From NCBI GenBank assembly GCA_046537875.1, contig JBKHJZ010000035.1, positions 1-24,312 on the forward strand: a stretch of 24,312 nt of DNA, given 5' to 3'. The notes under the pieces are model-generated. The model saw only the letters and a program-made list of their open reading frames with translations. It made no database searches and was not told the DNA's origin. How positions within the stretch are numbered: the stretch's first letter is position 1; every line of letters begins with the position of its first letter. Positions 13,347 through 20,479 of the stretch are shown here, piece by piece. The DNA comes from JBKHJZ01 sp046537875. Its GTDB lineage: Bacteria > Actinomycetota > Acidimicrobiia > Acidimicrobiales > VFJN01. The translations under genes and the position numbers were made by a program.

Positions 13347-15029
13347 TCACGCCGCGGCGTAGAGCTCCCAGGTGCCGGGGACGCCCTTCAGCGCGTGCGC
13401 ACCCCGGGGTTCGAACTCCAGACCCGACCCGGCGGTGAGGTCGCGCACGGTGCGCGTGACCCACAGCTCACCGGGCTCGGCGAGCGATCCCACCCGGGCG
13501 CCGACGTGCACCCCGATGCCGGCGATGTCCCCACCCCGGCGCTCGACCTCCGAGGTGTGAACGCCGCACCGCACGTCCAGGCCGAGCTGCCGCAGGGCGT
13601 GGCGGAGGCTCGTCCCGCAGCGCACGGCGCGGGCCGGGCCGTCCAGCGTGGCGAGCAGGCCGTCGCCGGTGGTGTTGACCCGGGTGCCGCCGAAGCGTGC
13701 CAGCTCCCGGTCGGTGACGGCGAGCATCCGGTCGAGGAGCCCACGCCACTCGGCGTCGCCCATGCGGCTGGCGGTCTCGGTGGAGCCGACGACGTCCACG
13801 AAGAGCATGGTCGCCAGCACGCGATCGCTGGGGACGGTGGTCGCGGCACCGGTGAGGAAGCGCTCGACCTCGTCGAGCACCTGGTCGGCGTCGACGAACG
13901 GCAGGTGGTCTACTCCGGCCAGCTCCACGAAGCGCGCCCCCTCGATCCGCTTCGCGAGCAGCCGCCCGCGGTCGGGGGCGATGATCCCGTCGCCGTCCCG
14001 GTGGAGGACGAGCGTCGGCGCGCTGATGGCGGGCAGCGTGGCCCGCGTGTCGATCTCGGCGGCCAGCCGGACCAGGTTGGATGCCGCCTCCGGGTTGGCG
14101 GACAGGCGCTCGAACCGGGCCAGGAAATCCGCCGCCCCGGCGTCCCGGCTCAGCGAGGGGGCCAGCACGTGGCAGGACGCGCCGCTCCCCCAGCTCTCGC
14201 GAATCATGCCGACCAGCGACTCGGCGTCGCCCCCGAAGGGATCGTGGGTGAACGAGCCGTACAGCACCAGGCGCTCGACCCGGTCCGGGTGCGACGCCGC
14301 GAAGAGCAGCGACATCGGGCCGCCCTCGGAGATCCCGAACAGGGTGGCCCGCTCGGAGCCGGCGGCGTCCATGACCGCCCGCACGTCGTCCATCCGCTCT
14401 TCGAGTGTCGGGAGCCGCTCGGACGACACCCGCTCCGAAAGGCCGGTGCCCCGCTTGTCGAACACGATCAGGCGGCCGAGTCCCGCCAGGCGCCGGAAGA
14501 ACCCCGACATCGCCGGCAGCTCCCACTGCAGATCCAGGTTCGACACGAAGCCGGGGATGAGCACGATGTCGGGCGGCCCGTCGCCGGCCACCTGGTAGGC
14601 GATGTCGTAGCCCCCGCTGCGCGTGTAGTGGGTGGTGGGCACGGCTGTCGACGCCGGCCCCGCCGCGCGCTGATGGACCTCTGCCGGCCGTGCCCCCGCC
14701 CGCGTGCGCCCTCCGCCCGGCAGCTCCTCGAGCTCGGGCACGAACCGGTAACCGCGGCCATGCACGGTGCGGATCACCCGCTGGGTCCGCCCGTCGTCAC
14801 CCACGGCGCGCCGAGCGTCCTTGATCCGGCTGGTGAGCGTCGACTCGCTGACGAACCGGTCGCCCCACACCTCGTCGAGCAGCTCCTCCTTGGTGACCAC
14901 CCGGTCGCAGCGCTCGGCGAGGTAGACGAGCACGTCGAGCACCTGTGGCTCCACCGGCACCGGCACGCCGGCGCTTCGCACCTCGAACTGTCCCGAGTCG
15001 ATCTCCCGATCACCGAAGCGCCAGATCAC
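13347..15029 (-). CDS. Winged-helix / alpha-beta hydrolase / class III nucleotide cyclase fusion
   Basis: The product is 560 residues with a GTG start at 15029; GGGGAG lies upstream, a little far from it. Residues 1-100 are an OmpR/PhoB-type winged helix (VLDVLVYLAERCDRVVTKEEL, then RIKDARRAVGDDG and VHGRGYRF). Residues about 135-395 are an alpha/beta hydrolase with nucleophile motif GISEG (Ser234), an Asp near 345-347 (HRDGDG) and His375 (GVDHLPF). Residues about 402-560 are a class III adenylate/guanylate cyclase domain with metal-binding Asp412 (FVDVVGST) and Asp456 (NTTGDG). No receiver domain and no membrane helix are present, so it is a soluble regulator. The base-recognition residues are not the usual Lys/Asp pair (Asn452 in place of Lys), so cAMP production cannot be assumed. 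Similar hydrolase-cyclase fusions occur in actinobacteria. A small ligand bound or cut by the hydrolase might control DNA binding or cyclase activity. Confidence 0.9.
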   Translation of the reverse strand: MIWRFGDREIDSGQFEVRSAGVPVPVEPQVLDVLVYLAERCDRVVTKEELLDEVWGDRFVSESTLTSRIKDARRAVGDDGRTQRVIRTVHGRGYRFVPELEELPGGGRTRAGARPAEVHQRAAGPASTAVPTTHYTRSGGYDIAYQVAGDGPPDIVLIPGFVSNLDLQWELPAMSGFFRRLAGLGRLIVFDKRGTGLSERVSSERLPTLEERMDDVRAVMDAAGSERATLFGISEGGPMSLLFAASHPDRVERLVLYGSFTHDPFGGDAESLVGMIRESWGSGASCHVLAPSLSRDAGAADFLARFERLSANPEAASNLVRLAAEIDTRATLPAISAPTLVLHRDGDGIIAPDRGRLLAKRIEGARFVELAGVDHLPFVDADQVLDEVERFLTGAATTVPSDRVLATMLFVDVVGSTETASRMGDAEWRGLLDRMLAVTDRELARFGGTRVNTTGDGLLATLDGPARAVRCGTSLRHALRQLGLDVRCGVHTSEVERRGGDIAGIGVHVGARVGSLAEPGELWVTRTVRDLTAGSGLEFEPRGAHALKGVPGTWELYAAA

Positions 15030-15078
15030 CCGTGCGCCTGCTCCCCGAGGTCGACAGTGGTACCCGTGCGACGCTACC

Positions 15079-15097
15079 AGCGGGTCCGCCGCCCGCT
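15079..15097. other. Small inverted repeat upstream of the cyclase fusion gene
   Basis: AGCGGG (15079-15084) and CCCGCT (15092-15097) are separated by seven bases, within the 159-base gap between the OsmC-family stop and the fusion gene start. It could be an operator for the autogenous winged-helix protein or a weak terminator for the OsmC gene; the sequence does not decide. Confidence 0.2.
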
Positions 15098-15188
15098 ACG
15101 GGCTGGGGCGGGCCGTCAGCGGCTCACTCTCCACCGGCGGCGGGCGGGTGCCAGCGCTGCCCTGATGTCTCGGTGGTGGCGGGTCGCC

Positions 15189-15815
15189 TCATGCTCCTCT
15201 TGGCTGTGTATCGGGCCCCCGACCCGCGACCACGTCGATGGACACCGGCACCGGATTGGCGACCACGTCGTGGACGACCGAGCGGGACCGTGACTGCTCG
15301 ACGATCTCCCGCAGGGTGTCGGCGGGTGCGTCGCCCGACACCTCGATCCGGATCTCGATGCCCTGGAAGCCGTTGCGGACCCCCTCCCGGAGGCCGAGGA
15401 CACCGGTGAGGTCGAGGTCGCCCTCGATCACCGACGTGACCGCAGCCAGGTCGACGCCGCGGGTGGCGGCGATGTTGGCGATCCCGGCCGTGAGGCACGA
15501 CGCCAAGCTCACCAGCACGTACTCGGCCGGCGTGGGGCCCCGGTCGGTGCCCACGAGGGGCAGGGGGTGGTCGGCGTCGAGTGCGAAGGCTCGTTCGTGC
15601 TCCTGCTCCCTGCCGACACCGAAGTAGTCGACGACGGTGCTGTGGCTGTGGACGCCGGAGACCCAGCGGTTCCGGGCCCGGAAGCGGAACTGCGCGGCGT
15701 CCGGCACGCGCTCGACCGTCGCCAGCGTGGTGAACAGCGTCGCGGTGTCCACGCCGTTGCGGACCGACGGGGCGGATCGCGTAGGCGTTCCCGGCGTGCT
15801 CCTCCTGGGTTCCAT
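15189..15815 (-). CDS. OsmC-family protein
   Basis: The product is 208 residues if the ATG at 15815 is used; the ribosome binding site there is weak, and the true start may be a little internal, for example a GTG at VDTATLF. The OsmC/Ohr fold is indicated by FRARNRWVSGVHSHSTV, GPTPAEYVLVSLASCLTAGIANIAATRG and a C-terminal half with VEGDLDLTGVLGL-like strands and a final PVPVSIDVV strand. OsmC/Ohr proteins reduce organic peroxides with two cysteines. The first is present (LASCLTAG), but the helix where the second normally lies reads EQSRSRSVVHDVV, with Ser and no Cys. It may therefore not be a classical peroxidase. It is downstream of the molybdoenzyme operon in the same direction (133-base gap) and is probably transcribed separately. 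Confidence 0.82.
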   Translation of the reverse strand: MEPRRSTPGTPTRSAPSVRNGVDTATLFTTLATVERVPDAAQFRFRARNRWVSGVHSHSTVVDYFGVGREQEHERAFALDADHPLPLVGTDRGPTPAEYVLVSLASCLTAGIANIAATRGVDLAAVTSVIEGDLDLTGVLGLREGVRNGFQGIEIRIEVSGDAPADTLREIVEQSRSRSVVHDVVANPVPVSIDVVAGRGPDTQPRGA

Positions 15816-15948
15816 GCCGCCGACCGTCGCGTGCCGTGGAGCCCGGGTCTTGGAGACCGTGCCGAGAACACGTGGGGAATCATGGAGAGCCGCCGGCCCG
15901 GCAGACCCGACGCGGCTGCGTCGCCCGCCACTCCGCTCCCTTGGCGCG

Positions 15949-16977
15949 TCACGAGGGTGCGTGGGCGGGAACGTCCGTTCGGCTCGAGGTGGTCATCCAC
16001 CGGGTCTCCGTCGCCACCAGGAGCGCCAGCCCACACACCACGAGGGCGGTCTGGTAGCTGCTGTGGAGGCCGATGCCGCCCAAAGCGACCAGGGCGAGGC
16101 TGACCGCGAGGTCGCGGTGCTCCCGCGCCAGCGCCCGCAACACGGCCACCAGCACGCCGGCTGCCACCGCGTAGACCGCGGCGGGCACGTACCCGGCCAG
16201 CCCGAACGTCCAGAGCAGGAGGATGGTCGAGGTGGCCGTGTTCGCCGTGAACACGGCGAGCACCAGCCCGCCGGCCGCGGCCCCGACCAGCAGGTCGCGA
16301 CGCCGCACCCGCACCACGAGGGGCAGCACCAGAACGGCCGCGAGCACCACCGCCTCGGCGGCGAGCAGCAGCCACGCCGTGCTGTGCGGGCGCAGGGCAC
16401 CCGCGCCGGAGAGGTGCTGGGCCGTGGCGTGGATCGCCGCGGCCACGAACGCCACCCCGGCGAGCGCCACGGGCACCCGACGCCGGGACCCGGCACGCAC
16501 GACCCACGCGACCAGGCCCGCCACGCCCGCGCCCGCAGCCAGCGCCAGCGCCACGTCGCTCACCAGCCCCACCCGGGCGGCCGCGGCGGCGACCACCACC
16601 AGTCCCACCGCCGCGGCCGCAACCGGGTGCCCCCGACGGACCAGGAGCCCGGCCAGCAGCGCCAGCGTCACCGCCACCAGCAGGCTGGCCGCGTAGTGCG
16701 CGAACCGCCCGATCGATGCGAACACCCCGTACGGGGTGGCGACCTGCTCGATGCCCGGGATGTGGATCGCCGTGCGGGTGGCCAGCCGCAGCAGCACCGT
16801 CTCGGTGAGCGCCGCCGCCGCCGTGACGCCCGCCAGCCAGCGGGTGAGCTCGCCGGGCACCTCATCGATCACCGTGGCATCACCGCCCCCGGCACCGTCC
16901 CCGCCGGGGGGCACCGGCCGGCCGGCCGAGCCGGCCCGGCGGGACGCCCGCAGCACGTCGGGGGCGACCGCCGTCAT
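15949..16977 (-). CDS. Polytopic membrane protein, last gene of the molybdoenzyme operon
   Basis: The product is 342 residues. The ATG at 16977 overlaps the gamma-subunit stop by four bases (ATGA). After about 45 polar residues there are roughly nine hydrophobic helices, for example AASLLVAVTLALLAGLLV, AAAAVGLVVVAAAAARVGLV, TAWLLLAAEAVVLAAVLVLPLVV and LAVSLALVALGGIGL. Several histidines lie in or near helices (GRFAHYAA, AAIHATAQHLSG, GLHSSYQ) and could ligate haem or contact quinone, but no clear NarI, NrfD or cytochrome b561 signature is visible. Type II molybdoenzyme operons often include a membrane partner that passes electrons between the soluble trimer and the quinone pool. The tight coupling makes that role plausible here. 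Unrecognised family; function inferred from context. Confidence 0.82.
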   Translation of the reverse strand: MTAVAPDVLRASRRAGSAGRPVPPGGDGAGGGDATVIDEVPGELTRWLAGVTAAAALTETVLLRLATRTAIHIPGIEQVATPYGVFASIGRFAHYAASLLVAVTLALLAGLLVRRGHPVAAAAVGLVVVAAAAARVGLVSDVALALAAGAGVAGLVAWVVRAGSRRRVPVALAGVAFVAAAIHATAQHLSGAGALRPHSTAWLLLAAEAVVLAAVLVLPLVVRVRRRDLLVGAAAGGLVLAVFTANTATSTILLLWTFGLAGYVPAAVYAVAAGVLVAVLRALAREHRDLAVSLALVALGGIGLHSSYQTALVVCGLALLVATETRWMTTSSRTDVPAHAPS

Positions 16978-17966
16978 GCCTCCGGCCGCCTGGTCCGCCC
17001 GCTCAGGAGGGTGATTCCCAGCACCGTCGCGAACAGCCCGCCGACGACGCCGACCGAGACCGCGACGACCTCCACGGTCGGCCGGGGCCGTGACGGCAGC
17101 CGCTCGTCGCTCAGCGACAGCCGCAGGAACGCCGACACCGACTTCTGCCCGTTGCGGTCGCCCTGCGAGCCGTCCCAGGCGGCCAGCGCCACGTCCGTGG
17201 TGGTGCCCACCGCGAACTCCGGGCGGTCAGCGTCCGCGGCGGCGAACGGCCGGGCGAACACCACCGCCCACCCGTCGCCGTCCCGTGCGCCCCGGCCCGC
17301 GACGTCCTGCTCGCCGGCGGGCTCGAGCGTGCCGAACCCGGTGGCCACCAGGTCCTGCACCGGACCACCACGGGGCTGCGCGTAGGGATTGCCCGCCTCG
17401 CGCGCCGGGAAATCGACGTCGTCGGTCGACTCCAGGTCGGCGTAGGCACCCTCGTGCAGATCGGCGGCTGCGGCCGGCAGGTCCCCCTCGCTGTCGGCCC
17501 GCCACTGCCAGATGTTCACCCCGCCGTCGGCCTGGCCCATGCAGACGGCCGGCGCCGTCGACCCGGCGGTCGAAGGGAACTGGACCGCCACCGCGTCCGC
17601 GAACTCCTCGGCGCGGACCGCGCTCGCGTCCTCGCTGCGGTCGGGCCACGCGACCCGGACCAGGAGGCGCCCGCCGTCGTGCATCGCCCTGACCCGCACG
17701 GCGGGCAGGCTCCCACCGCCGAACGGGTAGGTGACGTTCTGGGCGGTGAGGGGCACCTCGACCTCGGGGGCGCGCTGCCAGAGGGAGTCCCCCGGGTCGA
17801 GGTCCGGCAGCTCGGCGGCACGGAGGGCGGTGAGCGACGTGCCCTGGGGCACCGCCGGGTTGGCACCCAGCGTCTGGAGGGTGAAGGCCGCGCCGAGCGT
17901 GAGCACCAGGACAAGGGCGCGGCGCCGCGTCCGGGTCCGTGCCAGGCGGGTGACCTGCGACCTCAT
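16974..17966 (-). CDS. Haem b gamma subunit of a type II molybdoenzyme (EbdC/DdhC-like)
   Basis: The product is 330 residues. The ATG at 17966 has GAGG five bases upstream and lies 13 bases after the chaperone stop. Residues 1-40 are a basic start plus a hydrophobic export segment (ALVLVLTLGAAFTLQTLGA), probably a signal peptide or anchor. Residues about 55-285 are an ethylbenzene-dehydrogenase-gamma-type beta domain: VCMGQADGGVNIWQWRAD contains Met143, and WDGSQGDRNGQKSVSAF contains Lys275. By analogy with EbdC and DdhC these are the Met and Lys haem b ligands. A C-terminal membrane helix (about 299-322) is absent from the soluble family members and would fix the complex to the outer face of the membrane. 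It accepts or donates electrons beyond the iron-sulfur subunit. The family call is strong. Confidence 0.88.
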   Translation of the reverse strand: MRSQVTRLARTRTRRRALVLVLTLGAAFTLQTLGANPAVPQGTSLTALRAAELPDLDPGDSLWQRAPEVEVPLTAQNVTYPFGGGSLPAVRVRAMHDGGRLLVRVAWPDRSEDASAVRAEEFADAVAVQFPSTAGSTAPAVCMGQADGGVNIWQWRADSEGDLPAAAADLHEGAYADLESTDDVDFPAREAGNPYAQPRGGPVQDLVATGFGTLEPAGEQDVAGRGARDGDGWAVVFARPFAAADADRPEFAVGTTTDVALAAWDGSQGDRNGQKSVSAFLRLSLSDERLPSRPRPTVEVVAVSVGVVGGLFATVLGITLLSGRTRRPEA

Positions 17967-17979
17967 CTCGACCTCGCCC

Positions 17980-18795
17980 TCATCCTGCCGTCCTCCTACC
18001 GGGTGTCGGACAGTCGACCGGGGTGGCGACCGGAGCCGCGCCGGGCACCCCGGTGCCGGCCACCTCGGCATCGAGGCCGCAGGCGCCGTCGTCGGGCGGC
18101 GGTGGCGGGTGCGGGGTGTCGAGCAGCCGGGCGGGCACCACATCGAGCGCCGCCATGTCGCCGTCGAGCCACGCGCGGATCAGCCGGCCGAGCCGCGAGT
18201 GGAGATCGCCGGACGCCGACAGCGCCAGCCGCTCCCCGAAGGCCGGTCCCCAGCACCCCAGGTGATCGCGCAGGAAGTGGCGTTGGGTGCGGCGGCACTC
18301 GGCGACCTCGCCCGACCCCAGCTCGTCGAGGGCGACGGCCTCCTTGCGGGCCATGAACCCCATGAACTCGAGCTCGGTGCCGATGTGGTCGGGGCGCTCG
18401 CGCTCGGGCCCACCCACCGCGAGCCCGTGGGCCCGGTAGAAGCCGGCGACGTCGGCCATCACCTGGGTCTGCACGAAGATGTCGCCCGAGGCGTAGGCGC
18501 TCTCGTAGGCGGGGTGCTCGCGCGACTCGATCGGCGGGAACGTCCGGGTGTGGCCCCGGCGGAGCCCGTCGTCGTGGCCGTCGAGGGCGGCGACCACGTC
18601 GCGCGTCAGGGCCCCGAGCCCGGGATCCCCGGCCGTGGTGGCGACGACCGCCGGGCCGAGGTGCCGGCGCAGCTGGGCCAGGCGGTCGGCGGTCGGGAAG
18701 GCGAGTGCCCGCGCCAGGAAGCCGTACACCAGGCTGCGGGCCAGGGCCGTGTCCCGGTCGGGCGGGCGGTCGGTGGTGGTGGTCGTGTGAGTCAT
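17980..18795 (-). CDS. TorD/NarJ-type molybdoenzyme chaperone
   Basis: The product is 271 residues. The ATG at 18795 shares a base with the beta-subunit stop (TGATG), which fixes the start over the much longer open frame. It is mostly helical, with SLVYGFLARALAFP at residues 21-34, PPIESREHPAYESAY at 87-101, and the family signature ERPDHIGTELEFMGFM at 133-148. Such chaperones bind the Tat signal of the catalytic subunit and hold it until the molybdenum cofactor is loaded. Its position between beta and gamma subunit genes matches the delta genes of selenate, chlorate and dimethylsulfide enzymes. The last 45 residues are Pro/Ala/Gly-rich and probably disordered. It is cytoplasmic and not part of the mature enzyme. 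Confidence 0.88.
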   Translation of the reverse strand: MTHTTTTTDRPPDRDTALARSLVYGFLARALAFPTADRLAQLRRHLGPAVVATTAGDPGLGALTRDVVAALDGHDDGLRRGHTRTFPPIESREHPAYESAYASGDIFVQTQVMADVAGFYRAHGLAVGGPERERPDHIGTELEFMGFMARKEAVALDELGSGEVAECRRTQRHFLRDHLGCWGPAFGERLALSASGDLHSRLGRLIRAWLDGDMAALDVVPARLLDTPHPPPPPDDGACGLDAEVAGTGVPGAAPVATPVDCPTPGRRTAG

Positions 18796-20030
18796 CAGAT
18801 CGAGTTCAACTTCCCGGGACGTTCGTGCACCGGCTCGTCGACGGTCACCCGGACGATCTCCCGCCCCTGGCTGTCGAAGCCGATCACCGTGTCGTCGTAG
18901 AGGGTGACCTTCTCGCCGCCGACGGTGATCTCTGCGAACGGCGGGCCCTCCTCGATCTCGTACGAGAACACGATCTGGCGGTGCGCCCGGAAGAGCTGGA
19001 GCACCGCGAGCAGCTCGCGCGACGGGCGCTCGTAGCGCTCGATGGCGCGGTCGACGCCGGGGCCGAACATCTGCCGCAGGTAGGGGCGGGGAACCCAGCG
19101 GGGCGGGATGTAGTACACGTTCGGCTGGGTCCCGAACTGCGGGTACAGCGGCAGGGCCACCTTCTCGGTGTGCACCAGGTGGTAGAGCGGGTTGCGGGGA
19201 TCCTCCGACCAGGTGCCGTCGGCCTCGGTCCTCACCAGGCCCTGCAGGCGGATCTTGCCCACGCAGGCCGCCATGCAGCGGGTCTCGGTGGGCAGGTTCC
19301 CGGTGAGCGGGTCGCGCCCCTCGATGCGGGGGTAGCAGGCGATGCACTTCTCGGTGGTCCGGGTGGTGGGCCGGTACATCGTCTTCTTGTAGGGGCAGCC
19401 CTCGACGCACTTGCGGTAGCCGCGGCAGCGCTCCTGGTCGACGAGGACGATGCCGTCCTCGGGCCGCTTGTAGATGGCGTTGCGGGGGCAGGCGGCCAGG
19501 CAGGCGGGGTACGTGCAGTGGTTGCAGATCCGCTGGAGGTAGAAGAACCAGCCCTCGTGCTCGGGCAGCCGGGTGCCGCCCGCGGTGAACGCCGTCGCGT
19601 GGTCCTCGAACGCGTTGGGGCCCTTCCACTCCTCGTCGGTCGGCAGGTAGCCGACCACGGCCTGCTCGTCGCCGTCGGCGGCCTCGAACAGGGTCGGCCC
19701 CTCGTAGCGGCCGTAGGGGGCCGCCGTGCCGTCTCCCCCGGCCTCGGGGTCCCAGCCCCGACCCTCGCGGTTGGCCTGGTCGAGCAGCTCGAGGCCCTTG
19801 ACGTCCCACGCGTGGGGGTAGCCGCCGAAGGGCTTGGTCTCCACGTTGTTCCACCACATCAGCTCCTGGCCCGGCGAGTGGGTCCAGGTCGACTTGCAGG
19901 CCATCGTGCAGGTCTGGCAGCCGATGCACCGGTTGATGTTGAAGACCGCGGCGAACTGGCGCTCGGTCCGGCCGGCGGCGAACCGGTAGTCCATGTCGCG
20001 GCCGAGGTGCCAGTTGTAGACGACCGGCAT
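18795..20030 (-). CDS. Iron-sulfur beta subunit of a type II molybdoenzyme (NarH-like)
   Basis: The product is 411 residues. I choose the ATG at 20030, which overlaps the previous stop as TGATG; a GTG one codon upstream is possible. Four cluster motifs are present: Cys35-38-41-45 (CIGCQTCTMAC), Cys169-172-177-181 (CNHCTYPACLAAC), Cys202-208-212 (CRGYRKCVEGC) and Cys229-232-252-256. In the third, Tyr205 stands where NarH has Trp and a standard ferredoxin has Cys, so this site should hold a [3Fe-4S] cluster. The set is thus three [4Fe-4S] plus one [3Fe-4S], as in NarH, SerB, PcrB, DdhB and NxrB. It has no signal peptide and would be exported with the Tat-bearing alpha subunit. It relays electrons between the Mo site and the haem subunit. 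Family assignment is very secure. Confidence 0.93.
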   Translation of the reverse strand: MPVVYNWHLGRDMDYRFAAGRTERQFAAVFNINRCIGCQTCTMACKSTWTHSPGQELMWWNNVETKPFGGYPHAWDVKGLELLDQANREGRGWDPEAGGDGTAAPYGRYEGPTLFEAADGDEQAVVGYLPTDEEWKGPNAFEDHATAFTAGGTRLPEHEGWFFYLQRICNHCTYPACLAACPRNAIYKRPEDGIVLVDQERCRGYRKCVEGCPYKKTMYRPTTRTTEKCIACYPRIEGRDPLTGNLPTETRCMAACVGKIRLQGLVRTEADGTWSEDPRNPLYHLVHTEKVALPLYPQFGTQPNVYYIPPRWVPRPYLRQMFGPGVDRAIERYERPSRELLAVLQLFRAHRQIVFSYEIEEGPPFAEITVGGEKVTLYDDTVIGFDSQGREIVRVTVDEPVHERPGKLNSI

Positions 20031-20479
20031 CACGCCCCCTCGGGATCGTCGGCGGTCGGACGTTCGAGCGCTGCGTGGCCGCTCGCAGCCGGGTCGCTCG
20101 CAGCCCGGTCGACCGAGGCCGGACGGGGCGAAGCCGGGCCGGTCGCAGCCGGGTCGGGTTCAGCCGGACTCTGCGCGACCGGGCCGAACACCTCGGCGAG
20201 CACGTCGTCGACGAGCGCCGGCCCCCGGCGGCGGCGGATGTCGTGGGCGCCGGCGAACTGGGGCGTCTCGAACAGCATGCGGACGTGCGCCGGGGTCCAG
20301 CCGAGCAGCGCGTACTCCTCGACGAACGACCGGGCCAGCTCGCGGTCGGCGTCGACGCCGGGGGCCACCGGGTAGCGCACGCCCACCAGCTCGTAGGGGT
20401 CGTCGGCCTCGGCGTGCTTGTCCGACCCGTGGGCCCGGGACCTGGCCTTGGTCGTGAGCTCGACCGGCGTGCCCTCCAT
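20030..20479 (-). CDS. Small unknown protein between alpha and beta subunit genes
   Basis: The product is 149 residues. The ATG at 20479 shares a base with the alpha-subunit stop (TGATG), and the stop shares a base with the beta start, so it is locked into the operon. Residues about 22-95 look like a folded helical domain: DDPYELVGVRYPVAPGVDADRELARSFVEEYALLGW, then PAHVRMLFETPQFAGAHDI and GPALVDDVLAEVFGP. The last 50 residues are a low-complexity Ala/Pro/Asp/Ser tail with (S/T)DPAA(T/S)G units. No cysteines, signal peptide or membrane helix are visible. I do not recognise the family. The position suggests an assembly factor or small subunit of the molybdoenzyme. The folded part has the look of a conserved domain; the tail probably varies between strains. 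Confidence 0.8.
   Translation of the reverse strand: MEGTPVELTTKARSRAHGSDKHAEADDPYELVGVRYPVAPGVDADRELARSFVEEYALLGWTPAHVRMLFETPQFAGAHDIRRRRGPALVDDVLAEVFGPVAQSPAEPDPAATGPASPRPASVDRAASDPAASGHAALERPTADDPEGA
20079..20170 (-). repeat. Degenerate short repeats encoding the Ala/Pro tail of the small operon protein
   Basis: The string gtcgcagccgggtcg and variants (ctcgcagccgggtcg, ctcgcagcccggtcg) occurs at least three times on the + strand. On the coding strand it gives (S/T)DPAA(T/S)G and related repeats. Such an array may change length by slippage. Confidence 0.6.

Noticed and set aside
13395..15293. Long + strand open frame opposite the cyclase fusion gene
   Set aside because: It is a shadow of the three-domain - strand gene, with no motif or plausible ribosome binding site.
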